Positions 1 to 8,067 of a DNA stretch of 64,000 bases are shown here, piece by piece; the first letter of the stretch is position 1; each line of letters starts with the position of its first letter. The DNA is taken from the NCBI RefSeq assembly GCF_900114085.1, contig NZ_FORU01000004.1, positions 134,410 through 198,409 on the forward strand, in the 5' to 3' direction. Source of the DNA: Myroides guanonis. GTDB taxonomy: Bacteria; Bacteroidota; Bacteroidia; Flavobacteriales; Flavobacteriaceae. The notes below the pieces were generated by a model. The model ran no database searches. It was not told where the DNA came from and saw only the letters and a list, made by a program, of their open reading frames with translations. The position numbers were made by a program, and so were the translations under genes.

Positions 1-260
1 GATTTATATGATGAATTGATTTTTATGATTTGACAAGATGGTGAATAAGATTCTCTTACTTTACATGGTAATTTTAGACATTTTTAGATACTCTAGGAAA
101 AGGATTAAGTATATTAGATATAAGATAGTTTGTTATGATTGATGATACCTATAAGTACTCGATTCTAACTTCTCAGATAATAGGGTGTGCTATGACGGTG
201 CATAGAAGGCACAAGCGTGCTGCTTGCGCCAACGGGGGCTGTTCAAAGCTTTCGGCTTAT
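1..260. other. intergenic start of window with a GC-rich hairpin
   Basis: I see no gene here. Most of it is AT-rich, but positions about 185-250 form a GC-rich patch. Within it, 208-230 can fold as a hairpin with GGCACAAGC and GCTTGCGCC arms (one mismatch) around a 5-nt loop. The patch lies just past the 3' end of the minus-strand lipoprotein gene at 261. It could be a degenerate dispersed repeat or a transcript end; it lacks the T-run of a standard terminator. Confidence 0.35.
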
Positions 261-707
261 TTATTCTGATAAGTCATGAGCTTTCTCATAATCATCTTGT
301 GTGATTTCGTAAGTATATACATTCCCTTTTATAATAAATCCAGTTGGATTTTCTGAGTATAATGGACTGCCTTTAGTAGTAAAGCATAAGTTGGTAGTTT
401 CCGTTTTGTCACAGATATACCCTTTTCCATTGTCGAAAGTTACTTGTATAAAGTCTCCATGAAAGTAACCTTTAAATTCATTGTTAATTTTGCTGTGAAC
501 ATATTCAGGTGTAGTTTCATTAGGCAATATTGTTAGAGAATCTATTAGTTGTTCAAGGTTTTTGAGTTTTAGAGTTAAAGGGTGTTCAGAGTTGTTCTTA
601 AATTTGACAACATATAAATCTTCGTCTTCAACGGATGTACAGCTGAACATAAAAAGCATTAGAAATGTTAGTAATATGGGGTACTTGTTAAAAATTAGAT
701 TTTTCAT
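261..707 (-). CDS. small hypothetical lipoprotein
   Basis: 148-residue protein of unknown function. The N-terminus has a hydrophobic segment (residues 9-22) ending in FMFSC, a good lipobox, so Cys23 is the likely lipidation site and the protein should sit in the cell envelope. The rest is soluble and beta-rich in appearance, with three further cysteines (two close together in the ICDKTETTNLC region). I recognise no family. It is a monocistronic minus-strand gene about 160 bp upstream of the YeiH gene's 3' end. The lipoprotein call is seen in the sequence; function is unknown. Confidence 0.7.
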   Translation of the reverse strand: MKNLIFNKYPILLTFLMLFMFSCTSVEDEDLYVVKFKNNSEHPLTLKLKNLEQLIDSLTILPNETTPEYVHSKINNEFKGYFHGDFIQVTFDNGKGYICDKTETTNLCFTTKGSPLYSENPTGFIIKGNVYTYEITQDDYEKAHDLSE

Positions 708-865
708 GTTAACTTGTTTAAAGCGTCTTGTATGTTGAGTTTTAGCTTAGGTAAATATACTATTGTTTCAGCTTAATAATTTTTATTTTTGGGCTAAAGT
801 AAATTGGCGATATCGGGTTTTATATTCAATAAGTTATATAAAATATACTTGAGATTGTAAGAGAA

Positions 866-1840
866 TTAATTGATGTACACTATATACAGCAAAGAGCTAA
901 GTGAGATGAGAAGCCAAAGTCCAACTCCTTCTAAAAAGGGTCTAATGCCTACTGATTTTACTTTTTTATAGGATAATGAGGTACCTATTAAAAACAAAGT
1001 TAGTGTTAACATGGATTTGGATATTTCTACAATGTATGGACTAATTAATCCTATAATTGAAAAATACGAATTCAATATCATAGCTAATATAAAAAATCCA
1101 ATAAAATAAGGGAGTTTAACCTTAGTTCCTTTATTCTTGAAAATCAAAGTTGAAAGAAATGCTACTGGAATAATCCACAATGAACGAGCAAGCTTTACGG
1201 TAGTGGCTACTTCTAATGCTTTATCGCCATATTTTGCTGCTGCTCCTACAACAGAGCTCGTGTCATGAATTGCTATAGCAGACCAAAGTCCAAAATCTAC
1301 TTGACTTAATTCTAGTGCATGACCGATAATTGGGAATAATAGTAAGGCTAGTGAATTTAGTATGAATACAATTCCTAATGCCACTGATATTTGTTTTTCA
1401 TCTGCTTTTATGACGGGAGATATTGCTGCGATTGCACTCCCACCACAAATTGCAGTTCCGGCAGAAATCAAGAAAGAAATCTTTTTATCTATTTTTAATT
1501 TCTTACCTATTAGGTATCCCGAAATCAATATGAATAATAGTGAGAAAACAGTTATAATAAACCCTTCTTTTCCCGCCGAAAGCGCGCTTTCTATATTCAT
1601 TCCAAATCCCAATCCAACTACCGATATTTTCAATAATAGTCCAGTAGCCTTTTCAGATTGTTTGACATATGGATTTTGAAAAATTTGTGCATAAATAATA
1701 CCCAATATTAGGGCAATTGCTGATGATATAAATGGAAATAAGCTAAGCAAGGCCAAACCGATAAATATTGTTTTCTCAATTGCTGTGTAATTACGTTTTT
1801 CTATTGTCATCTCTATTGTTTTAAAATACAAATGTCTCAT
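866..1840 (-). CDS. YeiH/UPF0324 family membrane protein (putative sulfate exporter family)
   Basis: Polytopic inner-membrane protein of 324 residues with about ten hydrophobic helices. It matches the conserved UPF0324 (YeiH) family: glycine-rich helices such as GLGFGMNIESAL, the SAGTAICGGSAIAA segment (around residues 125-140) and the HDTSSVVGAA segment near residue 190. Family members are annotated as putative sulfate or anion exporters, but the substrate is weakly established. An alternative ATG at 1810 (MTIEKRNY) may be the true start. It lies 37 bp downstream of a co-directional LysR gene, so the two probably form one transcription unit; yeiH homologues are often next to a LysR regulator. 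Confidence 0.88.
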   Translation of the reverse strand: MRHLYFKTIEMTIEKRNYTAIEKTIFIGLALLSLFPFISSAIALILGIIYAQIFQNPYVKQSEKATGLLLKISVVGLGFGMNIESALSAGKEGFIITVFSLLFILISGYLIGKKLKIDKKISFLISAGTAICGGSAIAAISPVIKADEKQISVALGIVFILNSLALLLFPIIGHALELSQVDFGLWSAIAIHDTSSVVGAAAKYGDKALEVATTVKLARSLWIIPVAFLSTLIFKNKGTKVKLPYFIGFFILAMILNSYFSIIGLISPYIVEISKSMLTLTLFLIGTSLSYKKVKSVGIRPFLEGVGLWLLISLSSLLYIVYIN

Positions 1841-1877
1841 CTATATCTAATAAATAGAAATACATAATTGTTATGAC

Positions 1878-2774
1878 CTATAACTTTAAATTATGGGATT
1901 TTAGAAACCGAATAAATATCTCTTCAAGCGCACTTTCCTGACCTTGACGACCAACAATCGAAAATGTTCGACGAATATCGAGTCCTTCTACCTCCACGAT
2001 TCTTAATTCATTGTTTTTTAGCTCTTTTAAAACAGCATGAATAGAAAGAAATGCAACACTATTAGAGTGCATCAAATACATTTTGATACTTTCTGTACTT
2101 GATAAACACATCTCGTGGTTAAGATCGTTTAAAGCTATTCCAATCTCTTTTAAGTTTGTTTCCACTACATCTAAAGTCCCAGATCCTGTTTCTCTAAATA
2201 GCAATGGTAACTCTTTTAATTCAGAAGGTGTTATAGAGTCTTTATTGATCAATGGGTTGTTGCTACCACAAACTAACACAATTTCATCTTCTATAAAATT
2301 AGTGTATTTAATTAAAGGATTCTTAGAATTACCTTCAATCAATCCAATATCTATCTTTTTTGTGAGTAAAAGATTCTCTATTACTGTAGTATTTTCAGAG
2401 ACAACATCTAGGTATAAACTAGAGACTTTGTTTTTAAAAGCTGCCAATAACGGTGGTAAAACATATTGGGAAATAGTTGTACTTGCACCCACTTTTAAAC
2501 TTCCGTTTACCTTCGCTTTTAGAGCGTGCATATCAAAATCTAGGTTTCTATAGACAGAAAAAATTTCTTCGGCATAGCTGTTTAGTAGTTCTCCTGCTTC
2601 TGTAAGGGATATTTTCATTCCATCTCTTGCAAAAAGTTTGGTTTGATAATGAGATTCTATTTCTTGGATATGTTTGGTTACAGCGGGTTGTGATATCATT
2701 AAATCATTCGCAGCTTTTGTAAAACTTCTTCTTTTAGCAACCGTATAGAAAACCTTTAATCGAAAATCAAACAT
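1878..2774 (-). CDS. LysR family transcriptional regulator
   Basis: 298-residue LysR-type regulator, the usual family length. The N-terminal winged helix-turn-helix covers residues 1-60 (FYTVAKRRSFTKAANDL followed by SQPAVTKHIQEIE). A periplasmic-binding-like effector domain follows from about residue 88. It sits directly upstream of and in the same direction as the YeiH-family gene, which suggests that it controls that transporter, like the YeiE-YeiH/CysB-like pairings known in other bacteria. The specific effector is not visible. Start at 2774 is supported by a TAnnTTTG element on the minus strand at 2860-2867. Confidence 0.93.
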   Translation of the reverse strand: MFDFRLKVFYTVAKRRSFTKAANDLMISQPAVTKHIQEIESHYQTKLFARDGMKISLTEAGELLNSYAEEIFSVYRNLDFDMHALKAKVNGSLKVGASTTISQYVLPPLLAAFKNKVSSLYLDVVSENTTVIENLLLTKKIDIGLIEGNSKNPLIKYTNFIEDEIVLVCGSNNPLINKDSITPSELKELPLLFRETGSGTLDVVETNLKEIGIALNDLNHEMCLSSTESIKMYLMHSNSVAFLSIHAVLKELKNNELRIVEVEGLDIRRTFSIVGRQGQESALEEIFIRFLKSHNLKL

Positions 2775-2859
2775 ATCATTTATTTATTAGAAATAATTTT
2801 TAAAGAAACTACTTGTCTGTTTTTTAGATAAACAGTTAGTTCTCATAAACGAAGTGTTA

Positions 2860-2867
2860 CAAATATA
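2860..2867 (-). promoter_or_regulatory. TAnnTTTG -7 element for the LysR gene
   Basis: On the minus strand this reads TATATTTG, a perfect match to the Bacteroidota -7 consensus, 86 bp upstream of the LysR start. The resulting leader would be about 75 nt. I did not find a well-spaced TTG partner. Confidence 0.45.
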
Positions 2868-3085
2868 ATGGATGTTTAAAAGAAATTCAGGATATTAATT
2901 AGGCTATTTTTTAAAGTTATTGGATCTGTTTTTAAATTGACAGAAGGTTATATTTGGTTTTGATTGGTGATTTGTATCTTAATAATTTAAGATCGACTTG
3001 TTATTATGCCTGTAAAGATAATTGTCTAGAAAAAGAAGTGGTTTATAGGAAGTAAAAGTCTTTACTAAAATAGGAGTGCTTTTCT

Positions 3086-3112
3086 TTGTTAAAATTAAAA
3101 ACTATATATTTG
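3086..3112 (+). promoter_or_regulatory. Bacteroidota-type promoter for the Fic gene
   Basis: TTG at 3086-3088, a 16-bp spacer and TATATTTG at 3105-3112 match the TTG/TAnnTTTG promoter pattern, with a slightly short spacer. The ATG of the Fic gene follows 28 bp downstream. Confidence 0.55.
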
Positions 3113-3140
3113 TGATAGTATCAAATGATAGTAAGGAATA

Positions 3141-4097
3141 ATGAAACCACCCTACGAAATAACTTCAGAAATTTTAAAGTACATCGCTTCCATTTCAGAA
3201 AAAATAGGGGAGATTAGTGCGCGATATTTAATTAAGAGTGATCCAATATTAAGGAAACAAAATCAGATTAAAACAATTCATTCTTCATTGAGTATTGAGG
3301 GAAATACACTCACGGAAGAACAAATAACCGCTATTCTTGAAAACAAACGTGTTATTGGTCCGCAAAAGGATATTGTTGAGGTTTTAAATGCGCTAGAGAT
3401 TTATAAAAACATTAGAAAATTGAAAGCGTCCAACGAAAAGGATTTTTTAAAAGCTCATAAATGCTTACTTAAAAACTTAATTCAAAATCCTGGAGAATAT
3501 AGAAAACAGGGTGTTGGTATTGTGAAAGGTACAAAAGTTGAGCATATAGCCCCACCGTTTGAAAATGTGCCTTTTCTGATGAAAGACTTATTTGAATATT
3601 TGAAAGATAAATCAGAACTGACCTTAATTAAAAGTTGTGTCTTTCATTATGAATTGGAATTCATTCATCCTTTTATTGATGGCAATGGAAGAATGGGAAG
3701 ATTATGGCAAACATTACTATTGATGGAAACCTATCCTATTTTTGAGTATTTATCTTTCGAAACGTTAATTGCCCAAAATCAAGATGCCTACTATAACGCA
3801 TTAGCGTTATCTGACAAACTAGGGAAATCGACGAAGTTTATTGAATATATGTTATCTGTAATCGATAGATCTTTACAAGAAACGATAGCAAATTCTGGAA
3901 AAAAGCTTACTGTAGAAAATCGAATTGCCCTATTCTTGGAGCAAGATGTTTTCGAGTTTACAAGAAAGGATTATTTGAGTTATTTTAAAGAAATTTCTTC
4001 AGCAACAGCAAGTAGAGATTTAAAAAATGCCGTTGAGAATAATCTGATTATAAAGATTGGTGATAAAAAAACCACTATATATCAGAAATATAAATAG
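3141..4097 (+). CDS. Fic domain protein (probable AMP transferase) with internal inhibitory motif
   Basis: 318-residue Fic protein. The catalytic loop HPFIDGNGRMGR is at residues 176-187 and matches HPFx(D/E)GNGRxxR in full, so adenylyltransferase activity is expected. An SxxxEG motif (residues about 51-56, within SSLSIEGNT) fits the inhibitory alpha-helix of class II Fic proteins, where the Glu blocks productive ATP binding in cis. The last 60 residues look like a winged helix (FTRKDYLSYF, then TASRDLKNAVENN), a common C-terminal addition that may bind DNA or a target. No separate antitoxin gene is adjacent. The target is unknown; it could regulate itself or a host protein. Confidence 0.95.
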   Translation: MKPPYEITSEILKYIASISEKIGEISARYLIKSDPILRKQNQIKTIHSSLSIEGNTLTEEQITAILENKRVIGPQKDIVEVLNALEIYKNIRKLKASNEKDFLKAHKCLLKNLIQNPGEYRKQGVGIVKGTKVEHIAPPFENVPFLMKDLFEYLKDKSELTLIKSCVFHYELEFIHPFIDGNGRMGRLWQTLLLMETYPIFEYLSFETLIAQNQDAYYNALALSDKLGKSTKFIEYMLSVIDRSLQETIANSGKKLTVENRIALFLEQDVFEFTRKDYLSYFKEISSATASRDLKNAVENNLIIKIGDKKTTIYQKYK

Positions 4098-4424
4098 AGT
4101 TAAAGAAGTTCCTATGAATATTGAATGAATTGTTCAAAGAGAATTTTTAATATCTGAAAAATATAAAAATGAATAAAATAACGATAACTATATTTTATAA
4201 TAGCAAAGTCTCAAGGATTTGAATATTAAAAATACTTTGAAATTCAATATGGTTTATTGAATAAAGACCCTAAAAAAAACAGAAAGGAAAGAAGGGAAGG
4301 GTAAAGGGAAATTGAAAAGCAGCACGGATTAAGTGAGTAAGATTCTCCTCTTGTAATTCTTTGAAAATTAGACTATCTTAATGAAATTATTAATTATCCT
4401 TTTCCTAGAGGGGATTTACAAGAT
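4098..4424 (+). other. intergenic, AT- and purine-rich; in-frame coding-like tail before the next gene
   Basis: No gene with its own start is visible. Positions about 4270-4320 are purine-rich (AGAAAGGAAAGAAGGGAAGGG type). From 4365 to 4424 the frame of the next gene is open and reads like protein (includes LDYLNEIINY and PFPRGDLQD) after a TGA at 4362, which suggests that the downstream gene once had a longer N-terminus. Confidence 0.4.
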
Positions 4425-4955
4425 GTGGCTATGTATAAACTATCAAATAATTATAAGCAGTTTGTTGATTATGGAAACGTCATCAACCCAATTATTAATG
4501 AAATTGAGTGTATTTTAGTGTTAGATGATTCTAAGTCACAAGATCTAAATAAGGTTCTACCTGCTGAAAGTGATATTAGAGAAATAAAAATGGAAGCGCT
4601 GGATTACTTGATTTCATATGCTAATTTCGTTTTGAAAGACAATGTTATATCAGAGGAGGAGTTGTATGATTTCACAGCCTTAAAACGCGTTTTTAGAATC
4701 GAGGAAGGGGATTTTATGAAATTTAAAAGCCTTGAAGTATTGGATGTTTTAAAACAGCAATTCTTAATGATGTATTCAGATAATTTTATTGATAAAAAAG
4801 AGGCTATTACGAACGTTAAGCTTCAAATTATGTTTGACTTGAGTTTTGATGAGTTCGAAAAACTGAAACAAGATGAAGTTATAAGTGCACTTATTGAAGG
4901 GGCTGACCCAAGGAATTTAGATATTTCAAAGCTTCCAAAGGGATTTGAATTTTAA
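4425..4955 (+). CDS. acidic helical hypothetical protein, possibly TerB-like; start uncertain
   Basis: 176-residue (or 174 from ATG 4431) acidic, all-helical protein without signal peptide. Residues about 50-150, with a pattern such as LDYLISYANFVLKD followed by ISEEELYDF, resemble the TerB-like fold by eye; this is a weak assignment. The listed start is GTG 4425. The frame stays open and coding-like back to a stop at 4362, so either an unusual start or a 5' truncation is possible. It lies alone between the Fic gene and two genes for secreted proteins. Function is unknown. Confidence 0.6.
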   Translation: MAMYKLSNNYKQFVDYGNVINPIINEIECILVLDDSKSQDLNKVLPAESDIREIKMEALDYLISYANFVLKDNVISEEELYDFTALKRVFRIEEGDFMKFKSLEVLDVLKQQFLMMYSDNFIDKKEAITNVKLQIMFDLSFDEFEKLKQDEVISALIEGADPRNLDISKLPKGFEF

Positions 4956-5073
4956 ATCAAAACGTTGTTTTAAATAGATTAAAGGAGGGACATTTTCCTG
5001 AGAAATAATAAACAACTATTTTTGAAAGCATCTATAAAATCACGTTTTTTTGATTAATTTCTGTCGATTAAAA

Positions 5074-5103
5074 TTGGCATATTGAAAAGAATAAGTATTT
5101 TCA
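5074..5103 (+). promoter_or_regulatory. promoter of the 5128 gene, near-identical to that of the 6215 gene
   Basis: TTG at 5074-5076, a 19-bp spacer and TATTTTCA at 5096-5103. The whole stretch closely matches 6172-6201, including the CAT and AAAAGA blocks between the two elements and the following C. The spacing fits Bacteroidota promoters; the -7 box ends CA instead of TG. Confidence 0.5.
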
Positions 5104-5127
5104 CATTCGTGAATTAAAAACTTATTT

Positions 5128-6036
5128 ATGAGGACTTCAATTTTTATTCTTTTTACTTTTTTATTTTTTTCGAAAGTTACCTCCCAGACACGACGAGATA
5201 CTCTTGCAAATAACATCATACATTTTTATCCTGACTCTAAAGAATCATACTTTGAGTTGAAGGAGGAGATTGCAAAATTAAAATTATTAGAAGGAAAGAA
5301 TAATCCTGAAATCCTATACAATAATCTAGAACGAATGTACGACTTCAAGGATTTTAATTATTTTAAAGAAATCTTGACTTTGCTTACAAAGGAATATGGT
5401 TTTAATATTTCTTATATGTCTGGTTATGAAAATTATTACAAATCGATTACTAAAGGAGATTTAGCGAAGTGGTTTAAAAAAATGTATGTTAAGAACCATT
5501 CGAAATGGTTAAGTAAGAATCTTGATAAACAAATTACTATTTATCAATTAAACGGATTGCATGCTAAGGATCAAGCAACTCATGTGGCATTGATAGATGT
5601 AATAAACAGTTTGAAGCTCAATAAGGAGCAAAGAGAAATCGCAATAGAATTGGATAAGGCTTATTTTCAAGAAAATGGAGAGATTCTATTAGAGATAGCC
5701 TCGAAAATTGGTTCTTTACCAACAGGAAACTCTTTTGCACTTATTCAAAAACCTTACAACATAGTTGAAACTCATAATCTGCAAGTAGACTTTTCTTCAT
5801 TTTTAAGCAAAATATACCCTTATTACCGACAATCATATCTCAACAAGGATATATCCTCTATAAGATTTAGAAATGTAGATTCATTTAAATTTCTTGAAGA
5901 TGAGAACCAAATTTTTGGATTGCTCAAACTTGAAAATATTCCCGAATATTTAAAACAAGAATATTCTGTTGATTCTATTCCATTAGAAAATCCAGAACAA
6001 ACAGAAAAATTCAAAGAAGAGTTAGGATGGTTTTAA
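5128..6036 (+). CDS. hypothetical exported protein
   Basis: 302 residues beginning with a clear signal peptide (MRTSIFILFTFLFFSKVTSQ, cleavage near residue 20), so it is likely periplasmic or surface-located. The mature part is lysine-rich, helical in appearance and has no motif I recognise. It is followed 178 bp later by another exported protein of similar make-up and with almost the same promoter sequence, so the two are probably expressed together or are distant paralogues. No T9SS C-terminal signal is visible. Function unknown. Confidence 0.7.
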   Translation: MRTSIFILFTFLFFSKVTSQTRRDTLANNIIHFYPDSKESYFELKEEIAKLKLLEGKNNPEILYNNLERMYDFKDFNYFKEILTLLTKEYGFNISYMSGYENYYKSITKGDLAKWFKKMYVKNHSKWLSKNLDKQITIYQLNGLHAKDQATHVALIDVINSLKLNKEQREIAIELDKAYFQENGEILLEIASKIGSLPTGNSFALIQKPYNIVETHNLQVDFSSFLSKIYPYYRQSYLNKDISSIRFRNVDSFKFLEDENQIFGLLKLENIPEYLKQEYSVDSIPLENPEQTEKFKEELGWF

Positions 6037-6171
6037 AGAATTTTATGTAGCTGTAGGAAGGGATATTGAGAGAGGCTAAGAATCAAGGTTTTATTTAAAC
6101 ATCTGTTCTTGAATTAAAGAGAATAAGAGATTTTAAAATATCCCTTTTTTTTGAAAAAATCTCAAAATAAA

Positions 6172-6201
6172 TTGTCATTTTAAAAAGATTTATTATTTTC
6201 A
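6172..6201 (+). promoter_or_regulatory. promoter of the 6215 gene, near-identical to that of the 5128 gene
   Basis: TTG at 6172-6174, a 19-bp spacer and TATTTTCA at 6194-6201. The spacing and most bases are as upstream of the previous gene. The ATG follows 13 bp after the -7 element, giving a very short leader. Confidence 0.5.
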
Positions 6202-6214
6202 CTTTTTTTAAAAT

Positions 6215-7270
6215 ATGAAAACATTTCTTTTTACTTTCTTTTTTTTCATTGTATATCACAATACAATCTCACAATCTTTAAACTACAAGGTCTATCATGA
6301 AAAAATAAATCATGCTGAAGAACTTTATTTTGTTAAGAACGAAACCGATTCTGCATTGACAATATACGATGAGGTGTTTTTAGAGTTTAATGATTTCATC
6401 TTTTTGAAAGATTTTTTAAATGCTGCACAGATTTCTATGTTTGAAGGTCGTAATCCTGAAAATTATATTATTCCAGCTTTCAGATTTGGTTTCAAAATTA
6501 ATGATTTAAAACATTTTCCTATTTTAAGTAAACTTGGAGTAGAGTACAAGAAGAACAAACTTATCATTAAAAAAGAAGAGGAATTTCGAAAGCTATATCT
6601 AGACAATATTGATGTGGATTATTTAGCTTGGATCTATACACTTGCAGAGGAAGATAATAAGGCTAAAAACAAAAGAGATAAATATTTCGATAAAGTTTTT
6701 ATACCGAGAAACATTAAAGCTTTAGAAGAAAAAATTAGTACTATTGGTTTTCCTGGTGAAAAATTTTTGGGAATCGTAGAGGATTCTATTTTTAAAGAGT
6801 TAGGTAATGAACGTTATAAGGATTTCCCAGAGTCGCAAGTACTATCCAACATAATGAGCGATACTTCTTACTATGAAAAAATGGCTTCTATATTGGTATA
6901 TCCGTTCTTACTTCATAATAAATGTTCCTTTGCTTATTTTAGAAAAACTTTTTTAAAGGAAATTGAAAAAGGAAATATGCACCCTAGAGATGCTGCGCAT
7001 ATTTTTGATGATAATCAAAGGTATCAGTCAAGAAGAACACCTAGTAAAGAATATAGCTATACTTGTAATAACAGTACGTTTAAGTATGAACTTTATTATG
7101 TAAACGACACAAGGACTATAAGAACGGATAGAACCCAAGCAGAGATTGTAAAGAGAAATAAAAATAGAGCTGCATTATATTTATGCTCTATTGAGGTAGA
7201 TGAAGCTAAACAGGAATTTGTAGATAAACATAATTTTAGATTATTCACAGGTCATTGGATCACTAGATAA
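6215..7270 (+). CDS. hypothetical exported protein
   Basis: 351 residues with an N-terminal signal peptide (MKTFLFTFFFFIVYHNTISQ). The mature region is helical and rich in Lys, Glu and aromatic residues. A short tandem of charged stretches appears around residues 110-180 (KKNKLIIKKEEEF, then EEDNKAKNKRDKYF). Two cysteines lie in the C-terminal third. I recognise no family. It resembles the preceding gene in promoter, size, signal and composition, but sequence similarity between the two is too low to see by eye. It may belong to a multigene family of short exported proteins. Confidence 0.7.
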   Translation: MKTFLFTFFFFIVYHNTISQSLNYKVYHEKINHAEELYFVKNETDSALTIYDEVFLEFNDFIFLKDFLNAAQISMFEGRNPENYIIPAFRFGFKINDLKHFPILSKLGVEYKKNKLIIKKEEEFRKLYLDNIDVDYLAWIYTLAEEDNKAKNKRDKYFDKVFIPRNIKALEEKISTIGFPGEKFLGIVEDSIFKELGNERYKDFPESQVLSNIMSDTSYYEKMASILVYPFLLHNKCSFAYFRKTFLKEIEKGNMHPRDAAHIFDDNQRYQSRRTPSKEYSYTCNNSTFKYELYYVNDTRTIRTDRTQAEIVKRNKNRAALYLCSIEVDEAKQEFVDKHNFRLFTGHWITR

Positions 7271-7521
7271 ATGGATTTAATTTTAGATGATTTCATATAA
7301 GTGGTTGAGTTCAATGTCTCCTTTAACACAGAATACAGTAAAACTATCTGCTTTGTTAATTGTAATTCTCCTGCTTTTGATATAGAACTTATACTTTCGT
7401 TGAAATAATTATTTATAGTAGGGATATTATGATGTAAAATTTATACATAGATTTTACATTCTATTTCGTTTAAAACTAGATGATTATTTAAAGTAACGAA
7501 AAGAACGAATCAATCATCTAC
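7271..7521. other. intergenic, nothing recognised
   Basis: AT-rich spacer between the exported-protein gene and the receptor pseudogene. I see no reading frame, hairpin with T-run or clear promoter. Confidence 0.3.
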
Positions 7522-7894
7522 ATGAAGTTTAAAGTCATATTAGCTACTCTGTTTTTTATTTGTAAACGCAGTTTTATTTTCATAGGAAAACTATAGAATT
7601 AAAGGTTCTGTGGTCAATTCTGATAACAGTCGTATTGATGAGGCAGAAATATATATTGTCAAGACTAAAAAGAAAGCTATTACTACCAAAGACGGTATTA
7701 TCAAAATCAACGTGAAAGAATCAATTTTTGAATTCTCTCCAAATTTTATGGACCTTTTACAAAAACTTCCTAGTGTATTGGTTTCTCCAGATAAAGAAGA
7801 AGTGGTCTTGACGCTTCGTTATATTTTTAGAGGGATAAAAAATTCTAAATTCAATGATAAAGACATAAATGAAAATAGTGGGAGAATTAATTAG
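7522..7894 (+). pseudogene. remnant of an outer-membrane TonB-receptor-like protein
   Basis: An ATG at 7522 starts a signal-peptide-like stretch (MKFKVILATLFFICK) that hits a stop at 7594-7596. In another frame, from 7586, the sequence continues as a carboxypeptidase-regulatory-like domain (YRIKGSVVNSD, EAEIYIVKTKKKAITTKDG), followed by a plug-like motif (FMDLLQKLPSVLV). That order is the N-terminus of Bacteroidota TonB-dependent or outer-membrane beta-barrel proteins, which normally run to 700-1000 residues. Here the frame ends at 7894, followed by a purine-rich repeat. So a frameshift plus loss of the barrel is inferred. The 94-residue open frame from GTG 7610 is probably not a functional gene. 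Confidence 0.6.
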
Positions 7895-7903
7895 TAATAG
7901 GAT

Positions 7904-7964
7904 TAGAGAGTAAAGAGGCTAAGGGGCAAAGGAGACAAGAAGTAGAGGGGTTAAGAGGTGAAGA
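7904..7964 (+). repeat. purine-rich GGCAAAGG-type dispersed repeat
   Basis: The stretch GAGAGTAAAGAGGCTAAGG followed by GGCAAAGGAGACAAGA is a degenerate run of the 8-mer repeat seen at 11401, 49092, 50105, 60400, 61160 and 63880. It follows directly on the receptor pseudogene, which may mark a breakpoint. Confidence 0.55.
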
Positions 7965-8067
7965 ATTTTGAGTCAACAATAGTTATAACTTATTCAGATG
8001 ATTTTTTACATTGATTTATTGTTTTAACATTTGTATTTTTTATAAATTTAGAAGAAAATTATGCTTT

